A stretch of 64,000 nucleotides of DNA, taken from positions 248,001 through 312,000 of the forward strand of contig JACVRA010000150.1 in assembly GCA_019828545.1 (NCBI GenBank). Direction: 5' to 3'. The notes under the pieces were generated by a model. That model saw only the letters and a list, made by a program, of their open reading frames with translations. It ran no database searches and was not told where the DNA came from. This DNA is from Paracamarosporium sp. OC-R06-R3 (Eukaryota; Ascomycota; Dothideomycetes; Pleosporales; Didymosphaeriaceae). The translations under genes and the position numbers were made by a program. Below, piece after piece: positions 33,572 to 44,920 of the stretch. Every line of letters starts with the position of its first letter. Positions within the stretch are counted from its first letter, which is position 1.

Positions 33572-35360
33572 GCAAGAGGACATGCTTTCCTTGCTATATA
33601 CATATGTTGCTAACCGGACCAGTTTACATTCGCAGCAAGAGGGCATTCTTCCTTCGCCACATACACGTGTTGCTAACAGGCACACAATCTAGATGCCTTT
33701 GACAATGCCTGAAATCTCTGGTTGACTCACAAGTTCGCGCATCCTCCAGAAAGCCTCACCTGAGCGTCATGATATCGATCAGCTTCTCCCTCTCACCATG
33801 GGTGCCTTGATGTCCTAACGGAAGGCGAAAATATACATCGACCGGCTTTCAATGTTCTTTGCTGTTCAGCTCGCAATTGGGTGCCCAAAAGTGCATTACC
33901 CGGCCATGATCATGAGATTGTGGTGTTGGGGCACTGCCCGGATCGCCTCAGCCGGATCTGCTTCAGGTGAGGTGTTTGGAGGCGACGATGGCAACTCGCC
34001 AAGCTGCCCATATCTCGAAAACGGGTTGCCGCATACCGTCCACTCCACCAACACCGCGGAACCCTTCACAATTGTCCATTGCCCAGCTTGGGATGGCGGA
34101 AACTGCGGCCGCAGACGTCGCAGCCAAATCTAAGCGCACCCGGAGAAACACACGGAGCGGCCGTCGGTACACTTTGCACTGTCAGAGATTCTGCCTTACG
34201 TGCCTTCGTGCATGACGTATATGTGGAGATGTCAAGTTTTCTAGAAACCGTTTCAGCTGGCACCAGTGCAAGGAGGCGTTTTCAAAATGGTGTCTGGTAG
34301 CAATGAAACCAATGAAGAGCCGGCAATCGTATTGTCGAGCACTACCATGGCGTGAACGGTCGTCGCAAGCTGCGCTTATCTGCAGATGCAGGGGAGGGGT
34401 GCGAGCGGGCGCTAGTACTAGAACGGGGCAATGGGCATAATTAAGGTACGAAGCTCGACTATTCTTGCAGGCCAGGGTGAAATTAACGTCACGGCTGAAG
34501 TGTGGCTGCCACCAGGTTTACATTGTTTGCATTATTGAGTTAGATGCGGAGAATCACGATGATCTTACATCGGATATCCTTACTAGACTGTCGGATCTAC
34601 TGCTATCGACCTGTGGCTCATCTTCAGGCAGACATCAGGCACAATCACCGTGTGGAAGAGAAACGGACCCCACGCCAGCGCCACCCTCGTTGTCCACGGT
34701 CAAGTTCGACGATGACACGCGCTCGTGTTAGCTCATCAGCCACCTAAGGCACCAAGCTCGCAGAACCAAGCTTTGGTTACCGTCCCATCGGACCAACCCG
34801 AGAGCACACCACTGCTGTTGAGCCAAGGCGGAGCGCTTCAGCTTTGAGGACACTATCAGTGTCGCAGGCTCCACTGCTCCCGCTGCGGAGTCACAGTTAC
34901 TCACTTCACGCCCGCCCTTGCATTGACCGGTGAGGCCGATGACAATTCACCAGAAAAAGGTAGAGTGGCATAATGTATCTTGTTGTGATGCTTAACTGCG
35001 CATTCTTGGAGGCCCACTTTCACCCACTCAAGTATACCGGATAGACTAATCCCGTAAGTTTGACAGGGTTCTCTCAGATCTACCCTCATGACCATGCATC
35101 TAGTTGCCAACGCTCTTTTCTGGTATGTGTGGCTGGTCGTCCGATTAGACTCATTATGTTCATGATTGTTACAGAACCCTAGACTATGCTTACGTTATCT
35201 GGCTGGCAGAGATCCTCATATAACCTCCTGAGCCTCTTCCTAGTCGACCATACTCTTGCCTGCATACGGCAGTCCACCCTTGGCCAAGAACTTGTTCTAT
35301 ACTCAAATACTTTGATCGTTTCCGCACAAGAAGCATAACTCTTTGGTTGTGGCCGTGGAA

Positions 35361-37084
35361 ATGTCGTCAACATCCTCATCGAAACCAGCCAAAAAGAGGG
35401 TCGGCAGGAAACGGCAGCCACCTCTAGCTCCAGGTCCCGCTCTACAATTCGTGGTTGCTAGCCATCCGAGCCATTTCAAAGATGAGAAAACAATGAGACA
35501 TGTTCGTTCGCATGTCATGTACAAGCACCGTGGCGAACAGCGAGGAGGCTCTCCAAGAGAAAGGTCAAGGAGCAGGGAAAGACCGAGTTCGGTAGCGTTA
35601 ACACGCACACCTAGCCCGATGACAGCAAGTTCAGATGGAGCCCTCGAAGATACTTATGCTCTGCCACCAGCAGCTCGACGACGCAGTACCGTCTGGGACG
35701 GTTCATTCTACCAGTACATGTCTCAGTCACCTTCGATCGATCCGTTACGCAATCTCGCCGCTCGCATCATCGCAGCGACTACAGCGGAGCCAGCAAGGAG
35801 TGCTCCTCCAACTTTTGAAGATGAATCTGAATATCCATTCCCTTCAGCGACCAGTATGTCAGGCATTGAGAGCCTAGACGACCTTCGGGAGTTATATCTC
35901 AAGAACTCGAATCTCTTTGGCTCAGGCGACATATCAACATGCGGGTGGGTGAGAATGATGTGCAGCAACCGAATGTCATTCCTAAGTCAAATAAGTGCTG
36001 TATGTGTCTATCAAGATCTTGCCGATGGCTTTTTGGATGACACGGCTCTCACGATATATGCCAAAACAAAGCTAATGAAAATGTTGACCGAGAATCTCAA
36101 CACACAGACGGATGACTTCACTATAATCAGCATAGTGCACCTTCTCGTTAGCGAAATTGGAGGTCAGAACGAGGACGTCTTCGATGTCCACCAGGAAGGC
36201 TTGGTCCGCATTGTGCAACAAAGAGGTGGCATCGCAAACTTAGGTGTCGATAACTATATTAGCACCTTTCTTATAGTGTGAGTCTTTTCCTGCGAAGTGT
36301 TTAGTCTAGGTCTGATCTCGCCAGGGTTCTACTTAGTTTCACTGTATTGAGAGGTCGCCCTGAACCTGCAATGCTGCAAGGCTTCGCACCGAAACCATCG
36401 AATCGCGGCACCATGTCACCTCGACCTATATCGCCTCTATACGCGCCTAGAGGAGACATATCGGGTTTGTATGGACACTGTTCGGTCGAGACATTTGAGA
36501 TTATACGCGACATGTATGATCTTACACGCACGTTCATCGGCCGTTGGAACTATCCGGCGTCAGAGGACCCGATGGCCGACTCACATCTGGAACAAATTTA
36601 TACCCGTCTCTTATATCGCCCTTCTACCGAAGACGATTTGGCACCGGACTGGATCTATGAGAGTTGTCGTATCGCAGCCTTAATCTACTGTCGTTCAATA
36701 GTGCAAGGAATGCCACTAGTACAGTCAGCAAACATCATGCACGCGCGGAGTTCCGGAACGGGCACAGGAACCACTGTCATCTCAGCTCTCCACCACGCAG
36801 TCGAACAAACGGACAGGTCCGGTCATTGGGGCGACATGTGTGGCGTGCTGTTGTGGGTCTATCTTGTCGGCGGAGCCGCGTCTTGGCCATCGATTCAACC
36901 TCTGTACGGGGATATTCCTGATTCCCAGTCATCTATAGCTTGGACAAGAAAGAGCTTTGCACTGTATGCGGTCAAAGCGTCGCTTTCGATCAATTTCGAC
37001 AACGCTGACGCTATCGTCGAGTCTCAAAGGACGATGCTGCAGGTTCAGCATATGATAAGTTTGAGAAGAGGAGGAGCTCGTTAG
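35361..37084 (+). CDS. Fungal transcription-factor-domain protein without zinc cluster
   Basis: Two exons (35361-36277, 36325-37084) give 558 aa. The intron splits a Val codon. Early residues are basic (KPAKKRVGRKRQPP). Then comes FVVASHPSHFKDEKTMRHVR, a block seen at the start of many fungal proteins that carry only the Fungal_trans_2 type domain. The middle is Ser/Arg-rich (RERSRSRERPSS). The C-terminal 350 residues are helical: LYLKNSNLFGSGD, MLTENLNTQTDDFTIISIVHLLVSE and VRIVQQRGGIANLG fit the regulatory domain. No Cys6 zinc cluster is present, so direct DNA binding is doubtful. Its targets are unknown. I took the stop at 37084; a further 3' exon is possible. Confidence 0.75.
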
Positions 37085-39620
37085 GATATTCTACGTTACA
37101 GCTATAGCGACCTGGCCATATCCATGGGACATTGTGATACCTTTCGGTACACATATGGAGTCGAATTACTACGGTACAATAACCTTCATGACTGCATTTT
37201 TCGGCCAATACGAGAGAACTTTCAATCTTGAATTAGGTAAGATTTCCTCCTGTTGCCGGATGCACATACTTCGCCTTTAAACCTCATCAAGTCCGATCGA
37301 GCCCTCTGGATAGGATCGAAGTCTCGGACTCACCTCACGCCTCCGCACCTTGGTCCACACAATACGTTCTCCCATTCATCTTCTTCATTTCTTGTATCCA
37401 TTTCTCCTTTTTTTTCCTTTCCTACCAATCATAGATGCATACGAAGTCACAAATGTAGACACAACATACCAAGATAATCCAGAAAATAATTGGGCGGATG
37501 GCAAGGGTGATTTAGCTCTCCTTCTAGCTCGGCCGGTGTAGCCATGCACAATCACTGTAATACTATCGTAGCATATCATAGCTTCTTAGTAAATCAGATC
37601 ATATCAAATAGGGTATATGCGAAGCCTTGTCTTGGCACCGTGCTTAGCCGTGTGAGTGAACTGGAGGAATAGTCCGCAGGGCGTTCTGCTATATCTGAGC
37701 GGACGAAGAGTCGGAAAATGGATAACGGTGTGGTCGCATGGGCGGGTTGTTTGCATCCGAATACTTTGTTTTGGGGGCCGATGCAGAGGTTTGCGTGCAT
37801 TGCGGTGACCGTTTAGATTCACGGGTACTGAATACGCCGTGGTTACAAATCCGATTTTTGGAGGATTATTAATCCCTTTTCGGTTGCTTTGTGCGAGAGA
37901 GGGACTGTTTTGTAGAGGGGGCTAGGGAGTATACGTGGATTGGATACTTTTTGGGGTGGGAGGATAGCATGTGTAGTCGGTGCTGGTTATCGTAATTACT
38001 TAGAGCGCGATGGTATGGTACTTGCATAGAACGTCTAGGGAACCTGGCTCGCTAGACACTGTTTCGTGTGTGGCTTTGATTGGATGAATGAGAATAAGAC
38101 GGTATCCTAAACTCGAAAGTGCACACTCAACGGTCAAGTTCCGCCCCCGCAGATAGGCGTACTCGAAACATGGATCTATTCATGACGTTGGGTACATGTA
38201 GTCGGGCAACAATACAACCCGAGAATCCAAATCACATTGATCGCCACCCACCGCTGATCAATCCGATTCTGTGTGTATGCCGCTGACCTCTATAGTAGGC
38301 GTTCTTCTTGGATAGGTAATTACAAAGAGGAACTTTCGACTCAACACGTGATACCTCGACCGTCAATGGTGGAGTTCTACGCGAGCCCTGGACTTATCAC
38401 ACACACCATCGACACGGCATCCGAGGCACGGTGTACTACAAAGTGTAATTCCAGTGCTGCGGCACCGTGCACTGCCCTGGCAGGCTGAACATGCACGCCG
38501 CTTCGCCGGCCATTCCCCACACGAGCACAGTAGCCCACGTAACCGCACTACCTAGTGCATGCATGCCTGCATGCAGCATCGGCTCGGCCGACCGACCGCC
38601 GGACGTGCAGGTGGGAACGCAAATGCAGCCCTATAGGACCCTCTGGAGACGGACCCCCCGGCCGAAGAGCGAGTCAGCCATCACAACATGGTGCAGCACG
38701 GCATGACATGTTAGCGGATAAGACGAGGAGGGATTGCATTTCGTTGGGCGGCAGCCGCGGCAGCGGGGACGGGCGTACCGAAGGGATTTGCGAGGTGTGG
38801 GAGAGAGCGGTGTGAGGCGTGCGTCGGGGGTGCGGGGAGGACCCTTGGTGTTGCTTTGGCCCCCAATCGGCCGGCCGGCGGGCGAGCAAGAGGTGCAGCC
38901 TTGCGCGAGCCGGGGAGCAGGTAGCATGGCGCTAGGGCTGGCGAGTGCAAATGTGCATCTCATGCTAGGTAAGGCTGAAGTCCTTCGTACCGATGTCTGC
39001 GGTTGGTGCACTACGCAACTACTTCCTCTTGCGAGACCGGTGAATGTGCCGGTTGAGCAAGCGACGCGTCGTGTGTCTGCGTGGTGACTTGGCTACGGCA
39101 GATGGTAGGGAGACTCTCACCGACCTTTCGTTTATTAGGATGCTCCCGTCCCGGGAGCTTGGGTAGGAGAGCGTGCGGCTGAACCGTGTTTCTCAACGAT
39201 TTGGTGGAGTCCAAATGCGGGTGTTGCTGGTACGTGTGCATTCCGCTTCCGCTTTGGATCTTTGACGGGGAATGGAAGCTGTGCTTGAGAATGGTCGTTG
39301 CGTTTGTAAGTATGATATAGCGACATGACGATACAATGCCAATTGGAACTCAAAGAAACGTGCGGTAGTGCCGTTCACGTAAAGGAGAAAGAGATAGTCA
39401 CGAATGCCGATATGATTCTTTGATGATGGCACATACCAATTGCCCAGAAGGAGCAAGACAGAGTTCATACCCTCCGATACCGCCAAACTATGCAGAACTC
39501 ATCTATACATCAAGCAATCTCCTCGAAATGCAGGAACAGACCGCGTTAACATATACAAGTATACAGACATCACCAAAGAGCAATCATGATCAGCCAAAAC
39601 CACTTCAGTCTTTTCTTACA
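37085..39620. other. Intergenic region
   Basis: This 2.5-kb stretch has only short frames with no domains. A GCATGC-rich palindromic spot lies near 38559-38577. No gene, RNA or mobile element is recognised. Confidence 0.5.
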
Positions 39621-40670
39621 CTACGCCAACCTCATCTTTTGCGCATAGCTTGTCAATCCTGACTCGTACAAGGCCAGGAAAGTGGTATCGTCGAGTCCTA
39701 TCAAGCCAGCCCACATGGCCGGCAACTCGTGCACAATGGTCTGGTCGGACCATGTTCGCCCCTCGTCGTTGCTTATCATAAGAGCCAGCGCGCCCTCCGG
39801 CCACTTTCCTCCATTCTCGTTGGTTCCAAAGCTGGCGACGAGCGTGCTGCCCACGCGGATGATCTGCGGTGCACCAGAGTTGTAGTTTGGATTGCTTGAC
39901 ACCGTGTAGCGCGTTGGTTCCCATGTCTTTCCGTCGGTCGTGGTGCGCACAGTCTGGACGATGAAGTGGCCGTCTGTACCAGACTCGAAGATGGCGACTT
40001 TCGTCGGACTGTTCGGTGCGACGGGCGCAACGCCGATCATGCCGTCGCGTGCATTGGTGTCGGAGCCTGTGAAGACGCGCTCATCGGTCCACGTCTGCCC
40101 ATAATCCAACGTCTCTCGGACGATGCTATCCTGGCCGCCGGGGCCCGTCTCCTTTGAGTAGTACAGCTGCGTGCTCCCGTCGAGGGCGGTCTGCATGAAT
40201 GGTTCCCAGACTCCGTCCGGACCGCCGGGCATCTCGATCGCCTGCTTGAGGAACCTCCAGTCTTTGCCCAGGTTTTCACTAATGGTGACTGTGATGCGGT
40301 ACCAGGTTGGATCCTGGGTCGGGCCATTACCCAAATCGTGATTCCTAAACGCACAAAGGATATGGCCGTTGGGCATCTGGTGTACGTAAGGATTGTCGAG
40401 ATCTCGCGTGGCCTTGGGTGCAGTGTCGACTACACCAAGAGGCTCCCATGATGCGCCGTTGTTGGTCGACTTCACGGTGGTGAGGGTGCGGTTACCATCA
40501 GCGTCCTGCGTGTAGACGCCTAGAAGAGATTGGTCTGCGAGACGAACAGCGCGAGGGTAAGTCCCGGATTTCCCGAAGATGACGGCGTCGCCAGCTTTGA
40601 CCGGCGGTTGAGCGGAAGCAGCTACGATCAAGAGAGCAGTAGTTTTGAGTAGGTTGGGAATAGAGAACAT
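39621..40670 (-). CDS. Secreted sialidase-fold glycosidase (GH93-like)
   Basis: A single exon from ATG 40670 encodes 349 aa. The N-terminus MFSIPNLLKTTALLIVAASA is a signal peptide. Five Asp-box-like hairpins mark a beta-propeller: STNNGASWEPL, SENLGKDWRFL, TLDYGQTWTDE, TTDGKTWEP and SNDEGRTWSDQ. Conserved propeller pieces include SGTYPRAVRLADQSLLG and NPYVHQMPNGHILCAFRNHD. In fungi, secreted proteins of this size and pattern are most often GH93 exo-arabinanases, but I cannot exclude a true sialidase by eye. An upstream in-frame ATG at 40760 would add 30 hydrophobic residues; the shorter start gives a cleaner signal peptide. Confidence 0.85.
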   Translation of the reverse strand: MFSIPNLLKTTALLIVAASAQPPVKAGDAVIFGKSGTYPRAVRLADQSLLGVYTQDADGNRTLTTVKSTNNGASWEPLGVVDTAPKATRDLDNPYVHQMPNGHILCAFRNHDLGNGPTQDPTWYRITVTISENLGKDWRFLKQAIEMPGGPDGVWEPFMQTALDGSTQLYYSKETGPGGQDSIVRETLDYGQTWTDERVFTGSDTNARDGMIGVAPVAPNSPTKVAIFESGTDGHFIVQTVRTTTDGKTWEPTRYTVSSNPNYNSGAPQIIRVGSTLVASFGTNENGGKWPEGALALMISNDEGRTWSDQTIVHELPAMWAGLIGLDDTTFLALYESGLTSYAQKMRLA

Positions 40671-42201
40671 GATTGCGGTTGCGACCGGGAACGGCACTAA
40701 CGTAATCAAGAGCAGAGAAAGAACAAGAAGACGACAGCTAAACGGTCGAAACGCAAGCATTTCAACCGGCCCTACTCCCTTACATATACATCGATCGTAG
40801 CTCAAAGCGTTCGTCGACCGTTGTCCGATCTTGCAAGACTTTGCGAAGCATGTGGCGCTTGTAGATCAGCGGACGGGGCTATGCGTCGCAGCTCCATTAG
40901 TTACCTGAAACAAAAGCCCTCGAAAGGTTAAAGCCGACCAATCATCTCACCAGATCTTCCAAATAGGCTTCAGGAAACGAATCGATCTGGTTAGGCTTCC
41001 GATTTAGACCGCTGGCCGATTTCCGCCAGTGGACGCTTCGTGCATTAATAGCCGTGCAAGGGCCACGTTTCGTCGATGTTTGGACGCCGGATGGGGGCCA
41101 GGTTGTTCAGCGTGAACGAAATGAACGGGAGAGATGGGATTGTTCATGGTTTTTTGAATTGTGATTGTTAAATTGTATTTATTGTCAGGAGCGTCCGTAC
41201 GTTATTAATCGTAGTGGTCGATATTAGTATTAACATGGGGCTTAGTCTTTGCTAGATAGTAGTCACGTAGAACACCCGACTATTGATCGTTTAGGTGCGC
41301 TTCTTGCTAGCAAAACGGTGCTATACTTACCATATCGTACGTTGCCTTGCCTCCGACATCGAGATATCGAAGTGGACGGAGTATCGATCAAGTTATAGAG
41401 CAGTGGCCTTGAACGGATAAACGAACCGCGCATGACATCTATGGGATGACTTGCCAGAAAACGTCTTTAACAAATGGCTCAAAATGGTTCAAGTTCGAGT
41501 GTCATCGGTCTCGGTATGGTCTATCCCAGTTCAGCACCGAGTACTCGGGTCTTTGGCCGTCCATCTCCGCCCTAGCTTCCGAGCACTGCATTTCAAATCA
41601 TTTTATCATCTGGTCTGTCATACACCACGGATAGGAGATACATGTATCAGTGTCGCGTTCGTCATATTTCTGGTATAACACATGATACACAGCCTTTTGC
41701 TCTGGAGCTCTTCAACGGAACAAGTGACACTTTCACCCAAGCACAGCACACAATGCATGTATTCCAACTTTTCCTATGAACAGTACAAAAAAGGACCAAA
41801 CAGTACCACATGCGCATTGCGTTGAGCCTGCTCGGGCATCACTGCTATGCACCATGTGACCAAGAAAAGCAACAGAAAACGACCCACATAAAGCATCGAA
41901 CAATGTGTTATGCTTCCCGGGTCAGCGCCGACTTCGACTGCCATTGAAATGCCAGTAAATCACAGCGCCATGCAACTACAAAACACGGAATGTGGGACAA
42001 CGTAACTTACGTACAACAATGCAGACGGCCTACCATTAGACCGCCAATAGAGTAAAGACCTCCGGAAAATGCTAGCAAAACAAGAACCTGGGACACCGTA
42101 GTATGCATCCGAGTAGAAGAGAGCAAGGAACAGGGTATCTTGAAGACGCAATACCAACCAAAACGCCACCGTACAATTGAAAAAAGAACAAAGCAAAATC
42201 G
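40671..42201. other. Intergenic spacer
   Basis: This holds the promoter of the sialidase-fold gene and the 3' flank of the 42.2-kb gene. It has only short frames. No repeat or gene is recognised. Confidence 0.55.
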
Positions 42202-44589
42202 TTAATACTCGTCATCGTATTCAAGGATGGGCTCATCCCACGCATCAAACAAAGCTTTGGCTTTAGCGTGGAACTTTGTAGAATATGCGTAGGTGTCAAG
42301 TTCGTACTCGACATCGGAAGGAAGGTCAAGAGGCTCAGCATCGGGAGGTGCAAATCTGAAATCTGGCATAGAAAAGCCGGTGCTTGCGCTCTTAAAATCG
42401 GAAGCGCCGTTGCTACTGCTCTTCTTCTGGAAAGGAGAGGCGCCATTCGTGGTACCAGTGCTTTGGAAGGGAGAAGCGCCACTGCTCAAGCTCTTGTTTT
42501 GGAAAAGAGACGCGCTATTGCTTGAGCTCTTGTCCTGGAAAAGGGAAACACCATTGCCGAAGGGTTTGTTCTGGAATAAAGAAGTACCGTTCGTCATACC
42601 GGTGCTCTGGAGGATGGAGGGAGCAGTAATGGTAGAGGTTACACCCTGAAAATTGGGAGCAGGAGAGTCTGCGAGCATCGACTCATTACCGGCATCGGAG
42701 CGAAGACTGGGGGAAGGCTTGCTCATGTGTGATAAATTGCTTGGCTTGTGAGGAGTAAACTTGAGTGCCTTGGCACGCTGGGCTTCAATCCGGTCGACGG
42801 CAGGACTGGCAACAAGATGACCTTCGACCGATGGAACAGATGGAGTTGGACCGACAGAAGTTGGAAGTTCGGCATGTGTCATGATAGGAGCAGGTGGCGG
42901 CGGTTGTGTCCAAGTTGAGGAGGCACCGGGCGTGTTGGTAGTTGTTCCGTTGGCAAGGGGCGTGCCAACAACTGGGAAGCCAGCGATGTCCTCATCGTCA
43001 TCTGAGTCGTCTGGAACGCTGAAGGAAGTTGGGAATGCCACAGAAGAGCTGTTCTGCTGAGTTGTGCTCTGGTGTTGAGATTTCTTGAAAATATTGCTAT
43101 CCTGTTGAACACTTGGACGGTCCAAGCAGGAACGAGGATGCAGATCCCGAAGAGATGTTGATTTGCCACCACTGTTGTAGAATGGACTGCTGGTATAGTC
43201 GAGAGAAGTAGTCTGATTGTGAGATTTGGGGGTAACGTCCTGGCGAGTTTCCACAGTCTTCTGCTTCTTGGTAACGGGCTGACGGAATTCGTCTTCTTCT
43301 CCGATCTGCATACCGCTCCCATTGTGCGAGTTGCCCAACTCTTGCTGTTTATCCTTCCACTGCTGCTCAATGCGCAAGTGCTCAAGAATGGCCCACATAG
43401 GCGCGGGCTCTTCCGGAGTATTATCCACGTGGTCCATAAGCTCATCGTCAAGTCCGAAGCTGCTAGCTGCTGACTTCCATGGCTTAGAATTGAAGTGGTT
43501 GAGGTCACCGTATGTCATGCCATCCTCAAGTCGCTTGCGCTTTTCGCCTGTGGAAGCGGAGTCTTGGAGTAGTTGCATCAAGACCTTCTCGGCCCATTTC
43601 GCAGCCTGCTCTTCCTCGGTGGGGTCTCGCACGCTTGACGCAACGTTCTTGATGATCGCTGCACGCTCGCGCCTGCCTGATGACCGCTTTATCTTCGTGT
43701 TTCCGCGGTTGTGGCCCACCGGAGTGGGGGTCGGCGTGAGGGTCATGGTGAGGTCTCCGATGATCGGCGGTGCGATTGGAGTGCTCGCAGAGGAAGGACT
43801 GTTCGTGTTGGTAGAGGGACGCACGGACTTCGGTTTCGGGGTAGACCAGACGGAAGACTTGAAAGTAGACCACATGTTGCCGAAAAAGCCTGATGCAGTC
43901 GGAGGAGTTTGGGCGGGCGAATTGGTTCCGTTGACGAGCGGTGTTGAGAGAGGTTGCGGGGCTGTGTGCACGGGAGTGGCAGCTACAGATGATGTCTCGA
44001 CTGGGCGTACGTCTATCTGGCTGAGTGCGAGACTTTGTTCGCGCTTCTGGTCGGCAAGCCGAAGAAGCTCCAAAGCCTCGTGGCGATCTTCTTCGATACT
44101 GTGAGGAGCTTTTTCTTCTTGTTCTTGTTCTTCTTGTTCTTCTTGTTGTTCTTCTTGGAGCGGATTGTCAGCTTCGAGTACCTTTGCTTTCTTGAGCTCG
44201 TCGACTTGAGCTTGTAGCTTCTTGACCAGGTCATGGATATCACGTAGGAATGAAGGCGGATTCTTCAGGAAAGAGGCTACGGAGAGCCGTCCTTGGTAAA
44301 ATGAAATAGGCGGCTTACTGTCTGAGATTCCTTCGGATCCCATGACTTGCTTTGGCTCAGGATCTGTATCAGGCTCTGGGACTGGCTTTGAAATAGGCTT
44401 TGAAATAGGCTCTGGCATGGTCTCTGGCTCAGGCTCAGGTGTTTCTAGAGGCTCGGGGGTGCGCGCAGGCCGCTTCGCTTTGCCTTTCGTGCTCCTCGTA
44501 ATTCTGCGCTTAGGCTCCGATTTCAAGCCATCGGCTAGCGGCGAAGAATTGACTGTCGCGCGCGTGCGGCGACGCGTGGCCATTGCCAT
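42202..44589 (-). CDS. Large low-complexity, probably nuclear protein
   Basis: One open frame from ATG 44589 (MAMATRRRTRATVNSS) encodes 795 aa. Basic clusters early on (RRRTR, KRRITRSTKGKAKR) and later (KKQK) look like nuclear localisation signals. A Pro/Glu repeat (EPISKPISKPVPEPDTDPEP) precedes a predicted coiled coil (DLVKKLQAQVDELKKAKVL) and a Gln/Glu run. Ordered patches include NHFNSKPWKSAASSFGLDDE and MWAILEHLRIEQQWKDKQQE. Near the C-terminus is a degenerate 12-13 residue repeat around SLFQNKSxSSGAS (about 42400-42620). The end is acidic (FDAWDEPILEYDDEY). The Phe-containing Ser/Asn repeats are nucleoporin-like in flavour only. I do not recognise a family. Two codons further in, ATG 44583 could also start it. 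Confidence 0.75.
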   Translation of the reverse strand: MAMATRRRTRATVNSSPLADGLKSEPKRRITRSTKGKAKRPARTPEPLETPEPEPETMPEPISKPISKPVPEPDTDPEPKQVMGSEGISDSKPPISFYQGRLSVASFLKNPPSFLRDIHDLVKKLQAQVDELKKAKVLEADNPLQEEQQEEQEEQEQEEKAPHSIEEDRHEALELLRLADQKREQSLALSQIDVRPVETSSVAATPVHTAPQPLSTPLVNGTNSPAQTPPTASGFFGNMWSTFKSSVWSTPKPKSVRPSTNTNSPSSASTPIAPPIIGDLTMTLTPTPTPVGHNRGNTKIKRSSGRRERAAIIKNVASSVRDPTEEEQAAKWAEKVLMQLLQDSASTGEKRKRLEDGMTYGDLNHFNSKPWKSAASSFGLDDELMDHVDNTPEEPAPMWAILEHLRIEQQWKDKQQELGNSHNGSGMQIGEEDEFRQPVTKKQKTVETRQDVTPKSHNQTTSLDYTSSPFYNSGGKSTSLRDLHPRSCLDRPSVQQDSNIFKKSQHQSTTQQNSSSVAFPTSFSVPDDSDDDEDIAGFPVVGTPLANGTTTNTPGASSTWTQPPPPAPIMTHAELPTSVGPTPSVPSVEGHLVASPAVDRIEAQRAKALKFTPHKPSNLSHMSKPSPSLRSDAGNESMLADSPAPNFQGVTSTITAPSILQSTGMTNGTSLFQNKPFGNGVSLFQDKSSSNSASLFQNKSLSSGASPFQSTGTTNGASPFQKKSSSNGASDFKSASTGFSMPDFRFAPPDAEPLDLPSDVEYELDTYAYSTKFHAKAKALFDAWDEPILEYDDEY

Positions 44590-44920
44590 TGTCGGTCTGC
44601 GAAATGTTAGCGACACGAACCAACAACCTGTACGCGAACGCGCCTGCTCTGAAAGGGTTCTGGCTTACTGGTGATGTGAAAGGTTTATAAGTGCAACCGG
44701 ACGTGCGCGCGGGTTCAAGTACGTGGGCGCTGGGATTGCCTGCACTACGCGGGGGGGTTTGTAGGTGGAGAAGAAATGGGGAAGTTGCGATGTCGACCTT
44801 GAAGTTCTCGGGAAAAGCCCGTGCATCCGCCGAGGCTGCAGCTGACTCATCACGCAGCTCCAACTTGACGTCGCGTTCCAGGATCCGTTAGCAACGCGGG
44901 CAGCATCACGATATTCCGAC
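44590..44920. promoter_or_regulatory. Shared divergent promoter with a Gcn4/AP-1-type site
   Basis: This 331-bp spacer lies between the start codons of the nuclear protein gene (minus) and V-ATPase subunit d (plus). It contains TGACTCA (44843-44849), the core of Gcn4/CPC1 sites, and TGACGTCG (44866-44873), one base from a CRE, both within 80 bp of the V-ATPase ATG. Function is inferred from sequence only. Confidence 0.4.

Larger units (their letters stand above)
32377..35360. other. Repeat-rich intergenic region
   Basis: This 3-kb stretch has no convincing gene. It contains a CTAT microsatellite, a 16-nt TGCA palindrome and a polypyrimidine tract near 32.9 kb. It also has imperfect direct repeats near 33.2-33.35 kb and a 35-bp minisatellite at 33.47 kb. 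The rest shows only short frames without domains. Confidence 0.5.

Noticed and set aside
33467..33680. CRISPR-like array
   Set aside because: Units are contiguous or irregularly spaced, with no unique spacers, and the genome is fungal; these are minisatellites.
43322..44104. 260-codon plus-strand ORF
   Set aside because: It is the antisense shadow of the 795-residue minus-strand gene.
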